From: Balanoglossus misakiensis
Taxonomy: Eukaryota > Hemichordata
Length of the DNA: 64,000 bases
Reading direction: 5' to 3'
Assembly (NCBI GenBank): GCA_040954595.2
Contig: CM082576.2
Coordinates: forward strand, 9,486,001-9,550,000
Shown here: positions 37,401 through 51,100 of the stretch, in pieces
How the letters are laid out: the number at the start of each line of letters is the position of its first letter
Position numbering within the stretch: position 1 is the stretch's first letter
Notes under the pieces: generated by a model
What the model saw: the letters and a program-made list of their open reading frames with translations, nothing else
What the model was told of the DNA's origin: nothing
Databases searched by the model: none
Program-made: the position numbers and the translations under genes

Positions 37401-40400
37401 GTTACTTCCTGAACAGACGCTTCGGCAGCTTTGCTGGTGTTTTCCACCTCTGCCATGAGGTTGTTGATTTCTGTGTCTTTAACTGACAGCGCCGAGTTAC
37501 TCTGCTGTTTGTTTTCATCCAGTGCAGTCTTAGTGGATTCCAGTTCAAGAACAGTGGTGTTCATTTTGCTCGTCGTCTCATCCAACCTGCTCTGAAGCTC
37601 TTCCAGTTCTTGTACGGTTTGCTTGAGCTCACCATCTTTCGCTTTAACCACTGACTGGCTCTCTTCCAGCTGATCTCTCATGAGCGAGTGTTCCTTTTCA
37701 AGACTGCCCAGTTTCTGTTCCTTCTTAGCCAGTTTGTTCTGCAAATCATCCATTTCTTTTTCTTGGTTGCTGAGTTTCTGCTCTATATCAACCATCTCTG
37801 AGCTCTTACTATCAGCAATTATTCTACTCTGCTCCAGGCCTGATGAAAGATTTTTGACTTCCTCTTGAAGATTCTGAATCTCTGTTTCTCTTTCTGCCAG
37901 GGTGTTGGCAAGAGTTGCCATCTCACCTGCCTTTTCTTTCATATTGTTCTCAAGTTGCCCTAACTTGCTTCTAAGACTGTCTGTTACATCTACAAAAAGG
38001 AAGAACAGAAACATTGATCATAAATAATATTAACAAACTTTCTTATATATCAGGTGAAGTTTTGGATGAAACATACTGATGAATTCACTGGATGTACAAT
38101 AACAAATTCCATTTTTGGTGATTGACTGGAAAACACAAATGAGGATTCCACACGTGTGTCAGCTAACACTAATACCATACCTTGCATTTGACTTTGTGTC
38201 TGATCCTTTTCTGCTTGGAGATTTTTCAGATCTTTCTTCAGTTGCTCAATCGCTTCTCCTCTTTCTTGCAGTGTCTTCAATGCCTCATCTTTACTCTTAA
38301 CAGCAAGCCTGTAATGACAACATGTTGATGAACTGAGAATTTTCTTAGGCTGTCTCTATTTTCTGCAATGCGCGAATTCTGCAATTCACGATATGTTGCA
38401 TGGCTATATTATTTCTTTTCTCTGTTTTTGGCAACTTTTTTGTCCCATCAGAGTTAATCTAAAATTATGATTTTAATTTTTAATAGCTGACAGTTTAAGT
38501 CATTTTAAAACTTGGCATTTATATGGTGACATTGGTTTGATGAAAATTAAAACTCACCCCTTCTTTGACTCCATCTCTTTGAGTGAGTCCTCGCGGTGTT
38601 GTAAATATTCTCTCAGCCTGCTGACCTCCTTCTCAGACTGCTCCAGTTTGTCAATCAAGTCAGTCGCCTCCTCTCCCTTCATGTCAGCCAATGCACACGC
38701 TTTCTTGTAATCAGCCTGCACAGTTTTGCTTTCCTTCAGGGCAGCATCTAACCTGGACTGCAGCAGCTCCAACTTCTGAGTCGAAGCAGCCTGAACCTGC
38801 GAGACTTCACAGTCTTTCTGCCTGACAGCCTCCTCAAGCGTGGATTTCTCGGTCACGAGTTGATCGTATTTTGCTTTCAACTCACCGTGACCCTGCTTCT
38901 CAGATTTCAACTTGTCTTCTACATTGTCGAGGTAATTCTTTTGTTTCTCACAGTCTCTTTGCAAAGTTTCCAGCTCCTGGATTTTGCTGAGGACCTCTTC
39001 TGACTTGGCGGCCAGTTCCTCATCTTTTGATGTCATCAAAGCTGTCTTCTCAGCAAATGACCTCTGCATCCTGGATTCAAGGTCCTGGATTGATTTCTTC
39101 ATTTCATTTTTCATGTCCTCTATTTCCCTTTCTTTGGCTGACAGGGACTCGTCTTTGACCTGCATGGTTTTGTTCAAATGCTCACGCTGTTCTTTCAATT
39201 CATCGATGCTTTTCTTGCCGTTGAGAACTGCGCACTTCTCTTGGTCCAAGTCTCTGGTGAGTTCAGCTATTCTTGCTTCAAGCTGCGCTGTACTGCACTT
39301 CATTTCATCCACCAAGTTCTGATGTTTGCTGCCTTCCCTTTCCAGAGACTGCTGTACCTCGCGTATGTGCTTAGTAAGCTGTAAAATTTCCTTGTCTTTG
39401 CTATCTACCAACTGTTGAAGGTTTTCGCTGGTTAGTTTAGATTCTGTGATGATTTTTTCAAGCCTGGCTTTCTCTTCTACTCCTTCATCTAACCGCTTCT
39501 GCTGTTCAAAATTCTTCTCTTCAGTGCTCTGCATCTTTTTATGCATGTTTTCCTTATCGCTCTTCAGTTTTTCTACTTCTTGTGAAGAAGCCCTCTGATC
39601 TTCTTTCAGACTATTCATTTCTTTTTTCAAAGATTCTATTTCTACCTTCTTCTCTTCCAGCTGCGCTTGCAGCTTTCCAAATTCTGTATCTGTTTCGCCA
39701 ATCTTCTCTTTCAACTTGTTTAGTTCATGTTCATATTTTTTAGCCATGTCTGTCGCACCACTATTTTTGGTTTCTAGATCAGCACATTGCTTCTTCATCC
39801 TCTCCACAGATTCAGCCATCGTTTTAGTCTCGTTCTCGCACTCCGACTTCAAGCTTTCCAGCTCCAGATCCTTCTCCAGTATCTTTCCTTTCAAGTCGCA
39901 CACGGCACTCTCGCTCTGTTGTGCGTCGTTCTTCGCCTTTGTCAACTGCTTCTCCAGGTTGTCGATTTTGCAGCTGCTCTCCTCCAGCTTGCCGACCAGG
40001 TTACTCTTCTCCCGGTCCATGCCGGCCATCTTGGCATCCAGCTCTGCCACGGCAGCGTCGTGCGCCTTCTTGCTCTGCTCCACGCTCTGCAGTTTGTGAT
40101 CGGCCTCCTTCAGCTGCTTCTCCAGCTTCTGGCTCTGCAGCTCGGCCTTTTCCAACTTCCCTTGGACGTTGTTGTACTCGTTGCGGGATTGGTTCAGCTC
40201 CTGTTGCATCTTATTCTTCATCTCACTGTACTGTTTGTCGAGGGACGACAGCGTCTGGGACTGCTGGGCTATCTCTGCTCTCAGCTCCTGCTCTCTCTCT
40301 TTCATCCGTTGCTCCTGCGCCTGGCGGGCAGCTTCAGCATTGTGGCGCTGGCAATCAAGCTCTTGGGTAAGTTGCTTGTTTTTCTGCTCAAGGCCATTCA

Positions 40401-42594
40401 ACTGACAATAAATTGAAATAATAATAAACATGCAACTTTAAGATGTGGCTGTAATATGAAATCAGAATAATGAAATGAATAGCAATTTATAAATCATTTT
40501 TAAATTTAAGGGGGCGGCGGGTTTTAAACTTAAATGCTTCTGATAAAATTTCACCCCTACAACACTGAATGCTTATGCCACAGACATTAGCTCCTGTAAG
40601 CCATTGGCATTAGAAAGGGATACATTTCAATTTCTTGTGTGGTAAAAGTCTACCTTAAAAATTAACCTATGTTTCACAGTACATCTACGACAATTTCAAG
40701 AAAAAATATTGTTTGAAATCATTTTAAGGGTTTACCTTGATATTTGCCTTTTCCAGATCTGCAGTGACTTTGTTGAGCTCGGCCTGCAATTTGTTCACCA
40801 CTTTGTCCTTCTCGGCCAGCACTGACTTGTTGGAATCCAGTGAAGTCTGCATTTCAGCAATCTTCTCATTCAAGTGAGCAACCTCTTTCTCTTTAGCCTG
40901 AAGCTTCAACTCTAGTTTAGAACTGGATGCCTTGATAGCTAAAACAGTGACAAATGATTTTCAGGCTGTTGTTATACTTTTAATGAGAGTCAGTACATGT
41001 ATGCACCAACAAAGGTATGAAGCAAATTTAAATAGATCAGTAGCACTAGATGTACTTCAATTAAAATTAATATACAGTACACATACAAGAGACTGACTGC
41101 TTGATTGAAAGTTGCCAAACATGGTTAGATAATAACAAAAAAAGAAAAATGCATGGTATGTACTTGATTAACTGATAACATTGATGATTTAAGATGTACA
41201 TTTGTATTGAATACACACAGAACTAATGAAACTTGACTCTTACATTCATTTTCTTTCTTCAGGTCTTGCAATGTAGATTCCATCTTCTGCAGGGCAATGT
41301 CCTTTAACTTTTGCTGTTCCTGTGACTCTCTCTGCTGCTCTTTTGACCTATTGACTTCTGCAAGTGTTTGGTTGTCAAGTTTCAAACTCAAGTCTGTTTT
41401 TTTCTCTCTCAGGCTGTTCATTTCTGATGAACTGACGTTCAGTTCCTTGTCAACCTATCGATGAAGTGGATGGGAAGGAAACTGATTAATTGTTTGAAAC
41501 CTTGTATGAAAAAACCTTATGTAACATGCCTAGTACTGTATGCAAGTACAACATGAAATGCCCATGTGTATTGCAAATTAATTCGCTCTAGACTCACTGT
41601 ACTGATTCTTGCCACCTTTACTGTAAAGCCTTTCACAATTTGTGTATTATATCTCTCATTAGTGGCAAGTACATATTCCTAGGAAGACCTTGCAGGTAAT
41701 AACAATCACCAAAGTGTGAAATCTTCATTTGATACAAGTGTTGCTTTACCTTCTCCTGCAACTTCTGTAGATTTGCAGCAACTCTTTCATGTTCTTTTAC
41801 TTCATTTTCATATTTTGCTTGCAATTGCTTCAGCTGATTTTTCAGGTCAGCGACATCATCACCATTGTGACTTCCTACAAGAGACAAACATTATAAATAA
41901 GTGTATGAATTGTATTCTCTCTTTTACACAGGGCCATCAATGTACAAACAGAATGAGGCATACACTACATAGCCAATACATGTACAGTACATGTATGTAT
42001 CTTACCTTGTGAGGATGTGCTGATGTGCCTACTCCTACTTCCCTGCCTCTCCAGTTCATTCTCAAGCTTCTTCAGCTCATACTGCAGGTTTCTCACTTTC
42101 TCGCTCTGGCCCTCCAGCTGCGCCTTCTGGTGATTGCAGTTCACCTGCAGATGAGAATGCTCGTGCGACAGCCTCTCCAGCTTCTTCTGCGACTGCAGGT
42201 GCTCGGCTTCGGCCCGCTCCACTTCCCCCTTCAACTGATGGTTTCTGTTGGTCTCCGTCTCCAGCAGTGACTTTGTGTGGGTGATTTTGCCTTCCAAGCA
42301 CGCGATCAGCGAATCTTTGGTCTGCAGCTCGTGCATCACCTTCTCCTTCTTCTGTTCAATCTCCCTGCACGAATCCATCAAGCTCTGGCTCTCTCTTTTC
42401 AGGATAGAATTTTGTGACTTTTCTTCTTCCACCTTTCGGAGCTGCTTCTGATACGCTTGCTCCAGACTCTCCAGCTGGAACTGCTTCTGCTTTTGTTCCT
42501 TCTTGATTTTATCCAGTGAGGTTTCCAGCTGCTGTATCTTCTGGAGAGCCCTGGATGGCAGGCCATCCTTCCATTCGTCACCGGCCCAACTCAT
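28413..42594 (-). CDS. CENPF: CENP-F (mitosin) homolog, giant coiled-coil kinetochore protein
   Basis: Thirteen coding exons: 42594-42006, 41874-41750, 41454-41244, 40938-40736, 40401-38558, 38308-38181, 37989-35923, 35642-31636, 31284-31108, 30872-30702, 30492-29226, 28995-28733, 28604-28413; 3747 aa in frame. The N-terminus MSWAGDEWKDGLPSRALQKI matches vertebrate CENP-F closely. The middle is almost all heptad coiled coil. Near the C-end come NLEKYCNLIKKF, an NLS-like KPAKRSRS, then ELEGLPSVVSKG-FSDIP and SPFILRRSTLR, in the same order as in human CENP-F. It ends DCKVQ, a CAAX farnesylation box identical to the human CKVQ. Known roles: microtubule and dynein-regulator (NDE1) binding, outer kinetochore, nuclear envelope in G2. 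It is some 500-600 residues longer than human. A splice acceptor just upstream of the ATG implies a non-coding first exon. Confidence 0.95.
29600..29790 (-). repeat. Degenerate peptide repeat in CENP-F C-terminal region
   Basis: Within exon 11 the protein holds imperfect repeats of the form RQADSSRQTKVQA, then RQADSSSRHTNVQAG, then a weaker IIVQANASKQ. They are Gln/Ala/Ser-rich and non-helical, inserted between the last coiled coil and the NLS-like segment. At DNA level they appear as related blocks containing GCTTGCAC and GTCTGC. Probably a lineage-specific expansion. Confidence 0.7.
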
Positions 42595-45500
42595 TCTTCT
42601 TTCTTTTCACTAACACAGCTTCTGTAATCACAAAATAACCCATCATGGGGTGATGACAAAACGTGTGGGGTGTACAGATACCTTCTCCCTTGCACTGATA
42701 GGAAAACAATCACAGACAATGAAGATCTTGAGCTGTATGTAAAAAGACACCTGTTCCTTGCCTTACACTTATGTACATTCATGATCTCCCATGCAGTACA
42801 CAACTACAAGGTTACTGTTCTTTTGTTTAAAAATGCAAATTTATGTTGTGATAATGGGCCAGTAATAAGTTGAATATAAAGTAATTATGTGAACATACTA
42901 GTAATCTTGGGTAAAGTAATAGTAATATGACACATGTTATTTAGAACTACAACTTCAAGAGCATGCCCATTAGCCCACCACCACTCTTGGAGTGGACTTT
43001 ATCATGACTACCAGGGTACGTCTAAACCGGCTGAATGAGGGCGCACATTTACATGACAACAATAAAAGCGGGGGATTTCGATAATGTGCGGAGTTTCTCA
43101 GACTCGTTTTTACCTACGATGGGTTGAACTTGACTGATGAAGTACGGAATAACGATTCTACAACAGATTATTTGTAGAATAGCCAAGAACCATATGATTT
43201 TATTCCACCTTTCATCACAAATATGAGATACACTGCAGTCAACATTTTGCAAGAGATTGTTTACTCGGAAGTGGGACCCCCTTGGGTACCTGTTGTAATC
43301 GAAACACTCAAGATGAAAATGTCGAATACGTTTATATTTAGAGCTAAAGACATATTTTATCAGCACGCACGGAACCGATGCACAGCACATACAAAAGAGA
43401 CAGTGGCACACCCGCACACACTTCATTAGAAAGCGTTTTTCAGTCGATCGACTCCAAGTTTTGGGGACAGGCGAGGACAATCATACTTCTGTTCATGGTG
43501 ATCTCCGCAACAATTTTCCCACGAGAATACGTTCCTCCTAAACTCTTACTATGTCCCGTTACTCTTACCTTACTTTACTACGTAATTTTCCAATTCTTGA
43601 AGGCTGGACGTCTCTTTAGAATACCATTTCGAAAACGCGAACGAACGAATAGTTGACGTGACGTCCTCTCGATGGGTCACAACGTCTGCTGACGATTTTT
43701 TGAATTTCGCGCAGGTCACAGAGAACGACGTTTCTGATTGGTCGACATCAAGCCCTGTTGGACAGGAAATTAAATTCAAGGGGAAATGTTTTTTCTCCCA
43801 GAACAGTGCCTCTTTTTACTATATTCAGTACATCTATTAAGTTTTAGATGGTCTTGTAAATTTGAAATTCTTCAAATGAAAGTTTTTTCAGAGAATCGTT
43901 TATTCAATAACGGGCTCACAGGCCACAGGCTTGATTGGCATTCATTTCAAGTCACATGACTTGGGTTGGATTACATTTCTGGCATTCCGAGTTAGTGGAC
44001 TCATCGCCGACTAATGGTATTGCCCAGTATTCATCCTCCAGTGACGTTCGGATTATGACATTTGCAATATCTCGTGACTCAAGGCAGCAGGACATCCACG
44101 GATCTTAGGGATCTATCGATTTTGAGTCGAATGGTAGGCAGTGATCAACCCAGTATTTGGTGTGCCAGCTCGACTGCTTCACAAATTAGTCCAGCGGAAG
44201 GAGTGTATTTTGGTGTGCTGCGGCTCGATTGACGAAGACTACTGACACAGTGTCTGTAAACTGTGTGTGTAGCTGTACAGACCATCTGATCAAAATAATA
44301 ACACTATATAGGACGGTATATGCTGTTTGGAAGTTTGGATTTACCTTTAGATGGGGTGGTAGGGGAACTGCTTTGACGTTCTAGGACCAACTAATTCCTG
44401 GTTTGTCCTCATCTGGTATGTATCATTGTCTGTAACTTTATTCGACGATCGCCAGTTACTGTACGTACAGGCCATCACATAAGCATTGCTTTTCAGACCA
44501 GATCAGACCTTCGAATTTGATGTAGGAAGCCCTGTATATTCCGGTGTGTCTGCTACGACCGAAGTCGGTGATGGTATTTCCAGCGAATCTCATGTTTAAG
44601 CGGAACTTTCAGTGTCATTTATATGACAACAAAGCGACTGTGATCGCTGAGGCAGTATGAGGTCTTCATGGATGGGTAAATTTATACCGTGTGAAAAGTC
44701 CTGTTGTCTCGAAACGGAATCCTGCTTCTATTTTCCTCGATATCGGATCGGATTGGTGGATGTCCGAGTTTGCAAAATACCACATCGCCCATCTGTTATT
44801 ACACTTGGATTCTCTGGATATACTGTGTTTAGTCTCCAAGGAGAAACAAAACAACTGCCTTTATCTGCAAGATGCACCTATCACCATCATTACCACTATG
44901 TTATTATAGCGGTATGCGTACATCGGTTTTCTGACCAGATCCTGATCAGTATATCAGAAAGTGCCTGTAAAGTTTTAGAACATGAATATCGATAATCATG
45001 ATGGAGCTCCCGATCGTAACGTCTGTATTTAAACTCGCCTGGGATTACATGAAACAAACATGCTATGCCACCAGGTCATCAAAGTTTTACAATCTGTAGT
45101 AATATCAGGACAATTGAGTAGATCGATTCGCACTAATAATTAATGTTTACAACATAGACCCTCTGTTGGCAATCAAATCAAAGCGAGAAGCATGGGTGTG
45201 TAACCGTGTGTAACCTGTCAAAGTCAGACACATGTAGTTTGTGGAAACATTTCGGGGTGTACGTGGTTTAGGAGGGGCCCATCCGCCATCCGCACAGTGC
45301 AAGGAGGAGGGGCATGTCCTCACACATTCATTCTCAACCCCTCCCAACCGCCGCGCCAGTGACTCAATACTTGAGCATTGGTTGTTGGGTTGCCTGCTGT
45401 GCTATCTATTAGGAAAGTGTAGACCACTATTCCCACCAGGGTACTGTGTAGCAAGTACAGGTCAAATTCGCAGAGCAGTCCAAATCACGGGATGGAATTT

Positions 45501-48119
45501 GTACATACAAGTATGGACTATTAGTTTCTGTCATTGCCAGGTCAGAAAACATTATTCACAAAATCAGGGAATACATGTACATACATACATGTCTGAGTAC
45601 ATTTGCTCATCACAAGCCATCACATTCCTTGCAGTCTTTATTTCATGTACTGTACGAAGGGCTAGGCAACAGTGGTTGTGCAAGTGAATTCTATCCCTGA
45701 TGGGGGGAAAAAATAGCTGAGATTCCTGATTAAGTCATTATGTAAATGATACCAGGTAGTGAATATTTTTAATGCTAGCCTAACATTGTTAAAATTGATC
45801 CATATAACTATTTGACACACGGACAGTGATGGTCACTCTTTGAAGGAGTGTTCTGTGTGCTAGTCTGGATTTGATGTGATATCTGCACTTGGACGCAGAG
45901 ACAGGAATAGTGACACTTCAGAATGTTAACTAGCTAATTGAGTGTCACTTTAACTTGTTTACCGAGATAACATGATTCCCTGCATGTGCCAAGGACCCCT
46001 GATTGAATTTAGTTTGTTTCTTCCCACAAATAAATGTACAGCATGGGGTCATCCATGTCAGTACAAATGATAGGTGGACACTGATACAGAGCTGCCCTCC
46101 TTGCAATACAGGGTAAAATCCCGGGTGTCAGACTCGGCCAAAATGCATGTAAATTGTTCAGAGAATATCAGTGGAATGGCTGTAAGAATAGATCGGCAAA
46201 ATGGTATCAGGCTCTTCTGTTCTCATCATCGAAGCCTATGGTTGAATTTTGTGAAGAAGATACTGACAGTTGACTGATGTCAACAATTCATGGGTTAATG
46301 ACCTCTTCGGAGTGGTGAGACATCACATAGGTTTGTGTGGGTTGGCGTTTTCACATCACACCCTGTGATCTTTCCCTGATGTCTGCAATCCTTCCAAACC
46401 CTGACATTTTCTATTTCCATCTATTAAACCTACGTGCAACAACCTCTTATTTTTAGGCAAAAAATCAGTTTCAGACTTTTTAAAGGGGTCATCTGCTCCC
46501 CTATATCAAGGTAGGGATGTGCAATGTGTATTTACATACCCCAAACCAATGGTGTCTGTAAATGTACATATGATACAGATCATAGATGGTAATTACATGT
46601 ACTGGTCTTATCATGGCTTTGAACTCAGCTACCATCTGCAAACTGTCAACACCATTCACAGTACTACCTGTAATAGAAATATTTCTGTTCGATCCGTCGT
46701 TACCATAACACAAGGTTTTGCAAAAGGCAAAATTTAAGCCTACAATTGCCAGAAGTTTCAGTTCTCTATTTTTGTTCCTGGAGACCATATTGGGAAACAC
46801 GTCAGGGTTTGAAAGAGGGTTTTCATGGCAACAACTTCTATGCACCAATGTATGGGAAAATCCTTTGACTGTGACACTTTCCAATCAGTAGTCCAGCCTC
46901 CAGATTGGTTCTTGTTTTTCAGTGTGAATGACTTCCATTGAAATGTACGCGATGCTTGGATCCCGTTTATTATAACCATCATTAGGTTCATGCATGAGTT
47001 GACACTCAAAATAATTCAGACGACATGTCTGTGAAACAGGTGACATATTGGTATCACTTCAAATTGAAATTGTCAACTCGCGTATTAATCCCTTGTGTTT
47101 CTGCGGAATACCTGAAATGCCACAAATGTCAGTTCATGTATTAAAATAGATTAATGAAACCCTACATTTGGAATGCCTTTATTCCAACATACTATAGATA
47201 AAATAAATTAAATTGAGAATGGAGCTAGAGTCAGATACATTAATTAGATGTTGTGTGAGATGATGGATGTTAAGCCAAGCTGAGGAAATATAATTGATGC
47301 GGGATGGAATAAATTGATTGTTTTCAATGAAGTGTACTATATCAAGCATTGTGCCATAGTGGCAGTCTTGTATAGTTTTAGCTGGTACATGTAGTCTATA
47401 CAGGTGTGCTTGCTGTTTGACAGTCAAAAAAGGTGTCAAGATCTTCCCCAGTTGTTCCTAGTATTTACAGTTTCTTTCCCCTCAGAGACAGAATATTAAT
47501 TATAAATGTGTACTTGTGGTTGTAACTGATGTATTGGAACTAATTAAATGATTGCTGCTTCATTGGCAAAAATTATGATTTTCAACATATACATGTACGC
47601 TGGTTGATTCAGAGCCACTGAACTTCTGCTAAAACTTGAGTTTTGAACATTGTAAGTGTGGGGTTATTGCGTCTTCAGGTGAAACGTTTCAGCACTTCCG
47701 TTTGACCTCTGTGGAATTTATCCTCACTAAAAGGGCTTTGTGGAACACAATGACTGAAGCCACCTTGTATTTCCCTGGTGAGAGCAGCTAGCCTTTCAAT
47801 GTGCGACATTGTTGACATGCATGCTTTGGTATCTGAAAAATGTCTGATGTGCGAACATGTTTCATTATTTAAAAAAAAGGAATCAATGTAAGCTAATTTT
47901 GTTTGAATGTATGAATATTTCTTTTGGAACAATTCCCGATGGGAATGTTACATTGTCGGAAGTAGATGTTTAAACTCATACACTGTCAACATGTGAACAT
48001 GCAATGTACAGAGTCGCAAGATTTGACTTGTTTATTCTTTGTTGCAGATACCAGGTTTGGACGTCTCTAAAACTTTCCCAAATGCAGTCTGCAAGACGTA
48101 GTTAACACAGAAAACAATC
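42595..48119. other. Divergent intergenic region between CENPF and PTPN14/21
   Basis: About 5.5 kb between two start codons. It should contain the non-coding 5' exons of both genes. On the minus strand an acceptor (GTGATTACAG) lies about 30 bases before the CENPF start. On the plus strand an acceptor (TTCTTTGTTGCAG) ends at 48047, so the first coding PTP exon carries about 72 bases of 5'UTR. A cell-cycle promoter-like cluster sits at about 43650-43745. The longest open frames (for example 45241-45687) show no known protein. Confidence 0.6.
43654..43745 (-). promoter_or_regulatory. Putative CENPF promoter: NF-Y, E2F, CHR-like and CRE-like sites
   Basis: Read on the minus strand: CCAATCAG (NF-Y consensus) at 43734-43741, then GCGCGAAA (E2F) at 43705-43712, directly abutting a TTCAAA (CHR core in reverse) at 43699-43704, then TGACGTCA-like half sites near 43654-43667. 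A CCAAT box about 25 bases upstream of an E2F/CHR pair is the layout of G2/M genes controlled by NF-Y, MuvB and E2F. The position, about 1.1 kb above the CENPF start codon, fits a non-coding first exon plus an intron. The CHR is inverted relative to the usual orientation, so this remains an inference. Confidence 0.5.
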
Positions 48120-51100
48120 ATGCCTTTTGGGCTGAAACTGAAGAAGACTCGACGCTACTATGTCTCCGGGAAAAATTCCTACGTTGCACGGATCCAGTTG
48201 TTGGACAGCACCATATTGGAGTGCACCCTTAGTCCGGAAAACTCGGGCAGTGATTGCTTGGCTATGGTGGCGCAGAAACTGCAGTTGGAAGAGGTAAGCA
48301 GAGAGAAAAAAAACGATTACCGTCATTTGACTTATGATTCCGATGACCTGCCCTGTCAAGAAATGAATGTCACTGATAAGTCAAGGCTTTGTCACGACCA
48401 TGTGTTACTTTGTTTACAACCCTGACTGTATGTGTGGTGATTGACTAGTTTATTCACGAACATATGGTCGATTTGAGAAAAAAAAAGTCTTTGAAATAAG
48501 TCTTTGCTTTGTGTGATCAGAACCTTTTTCATTTTTCAGTTAATTCTCAACATTTTTTGCCAGCACAGAGATTATTGGCAAAATCTGTTATCATTTGACA
48601 ATCTCTGTTATATCAAGTAGATAAAAAGAGTAACCATTGCCATGAGAAATATTTTCTTTGCACTGTCATATCATTGACAGGTGTTTTGACACTTGGCAAT
48701 TTATGCATGTACATGAAGTCTTCAAAATGTCAGTTCAGATAAAAAGTGAGTGAACAGTTTGGGTGGCAGTGTTTGTGATGTTGAAAATGTTGACACTACT
48801 GCCTGCCAAACCAAAATACTTCACATATTTCATCTACCACATTGGGCAGAATTCTGCTTATAAATTTTGATAAAAAACATATCTGACAGAAAAAACCTAA
48901 TTAAATCAAGAGCCTGTAAACTGTACTTTCTGACAAGAATCAATATTTTCTCGTTACAGAATGAGTATTTTGGATTGCAGTACATCAACAAGAATTACAA
49001 GCTGCGGTGGGTGGACCTGGACAAACCGCTGAAGAAGCAACTGGACAAAAATGCCAACGATCCCATGCTGCGGTTTGGGGTTATGCTGTATGCCTCAAAC
49101 GTGAATAGCCTTCAACAAGAAATGACGAGGTTAGTTCATATACATACATACATACATAGCCTCCTTTACTAGAATCAATAAATGCATCGTCCGACTTGAT
49201 TTTTGTGGGCAAGTATTGATTGCTGTTAACTCTCGAAATGTGAAATACTGGCATGTGTCAAGCCAGTGCTAATAAAACGATTGCAGTTTTAATATTTAGG
49301 TGTATAGAACCACAGGCATCACTTCAGATGCTGCTCTGCAGGGCCGTACTTATCATTCATTAGCCAGCAGCCCACACCTTGGGTCGGTATTTGCACTGAT
49401 TAGTTCAATGTCTAATAGTCCATGGAATGTTTGAATTTATCGCGGTGACCTTTCAACCCTGCAGCCTTGTTAACCCAGTTAATGTCAGATTATAACAGAA
49501 CTCTGGGGTCTAATCTGTTTGGGATCAGGATTGCACATTTCTCCTACCCCCAGGACTACATGACAGTATGTCGTCAAGCGACGGGTTTATGTGTGGGGAT
49601 AGCTTGCTGGTTCTCTCCGCAGCTATTTCAAATATGTCTCCATCTCTGTATCTAATAGTAATACATGTCGATAGTTGTGTTTTAGCCATCATTAATTGGT
49701 ATTGACTTTGAATGCAAAAGCACATTTGATAGTGTATTGACAAAAAGTTAAAGTGCAATTGGGGCAAATGTGTTGTTGAGAACGTACAAATGTAATAATA
49801 ATCTGTAGGTCCACTTGCTACTGAAATGTTATACTGAGAAGTATGTTTTAATTTTCAGTTTGACCCCAACAAAGTGCATTGCAGAAATTGCTGTCAGGTC
49901 ATTTTAATAGGATTCACATTCAGTGATAAGAAGGAATCGCATGTCAATTTGACTAGCCGTGCTTTGAGTAATATTAGAAAAGATTGACTGGGCTACACCA
50001 GGTATTTGAGAAAGTGTGCCTGACTCTGTATCAGTTGATGAAATCCTATTCGGACAAGGAGGAATTTAGTTACAGATCTTCCCGGTGGGATGTTCGGAAA
50101 ATGTGTCACCGAATTGACCCCAGAGTGCCCCCTCCAAGTGTCCATTGCATTTGCTCATGTCACTTTTCACAGCTTGAAACGTACAGTATGATTGTATATC
50201 GGTCCAGAATAGCCCCCAAAAGGCCTGCGTACTTTGCAGCAAGCTCTCGGAGAGTCGTTCTGGAGTTGCCTGCACATTCCTGATGTAGAAATATGCCACA
50301 GTGACATATTGATCAATCTGTAGGTGATCTGGGCATCATTCGCGACTTGCGAGTGACACCACATGTCATTGCTCAGAAATTCTACCTGGCTCACAGCCCC
50401 ATCCACTTTCTGTACATGTACCTGTAACTTTCTACTCCAAAGCGCCCCCCCCCCCCCCCCTCTTAATTCATGACCCCTGCTGACACCATGAACTCAGTAT
50501 AACAAAGCCACAAATTATCCATCACCTGTTGCTGGCATTCTTGGGCCATTGTTGATTATCTCTCTCTCTCTCTCCACCACATTCAACACTGTGCGTCCCT
50601 ACACAAATAGCATTCTTTTTAGGAGACCGGGGAAAAAAATCCAATGAAATTCCAAGCGTACATGTACATGTATGTTCTTTCCCTGTTCTGTTCTCACACT
50701 GTTGCTACTAATAATTATTAAAAAAAGCCTCCATTGAACGACTTCCCAAAAGACTTTTTTACCTGTTGTGTCAACAGCCTGATTTATGGCACACACACAG
50801 CAACCTGTACATTGCATTGTGTGCCAGTGGCGATGGTGGGCACCCCATTGTTTACCCCCCAAATAACCTGGCCTTGTTTAAAAATAGCCACTCCTTCCTT
50901 CCCCCCGATTTGCCTGTCAAATCAAAAGAGACTCCGTGATGAATGTCTCGGAACAAGAGCAAAGTGCAGGATGACAAAGCAGGGAATTCCAGGAATGTCC
51001 GAAGGATTGTCATGCAAACAAAAAAGCACAGAAAATTAGCAATGCACCGTGTTGTAAAACAAACCGGGCTCTGGGTATTCCCTTGAAATCGCCACGCAGG

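Noticed and set aside
43049-43656. Hydrophobic open frames on both strands near the CENPF promoter
   Set aside because: No conserved motif, no splice partner, and they overlap the putative promoter; treated as non-coding.
45241-45687. 148-codon plus-strand frame between CENPF and PTPN14/21
   Set aside because: Mixed composition with no recognisable domain; probably chance in intergenic or 5' intron DNA.
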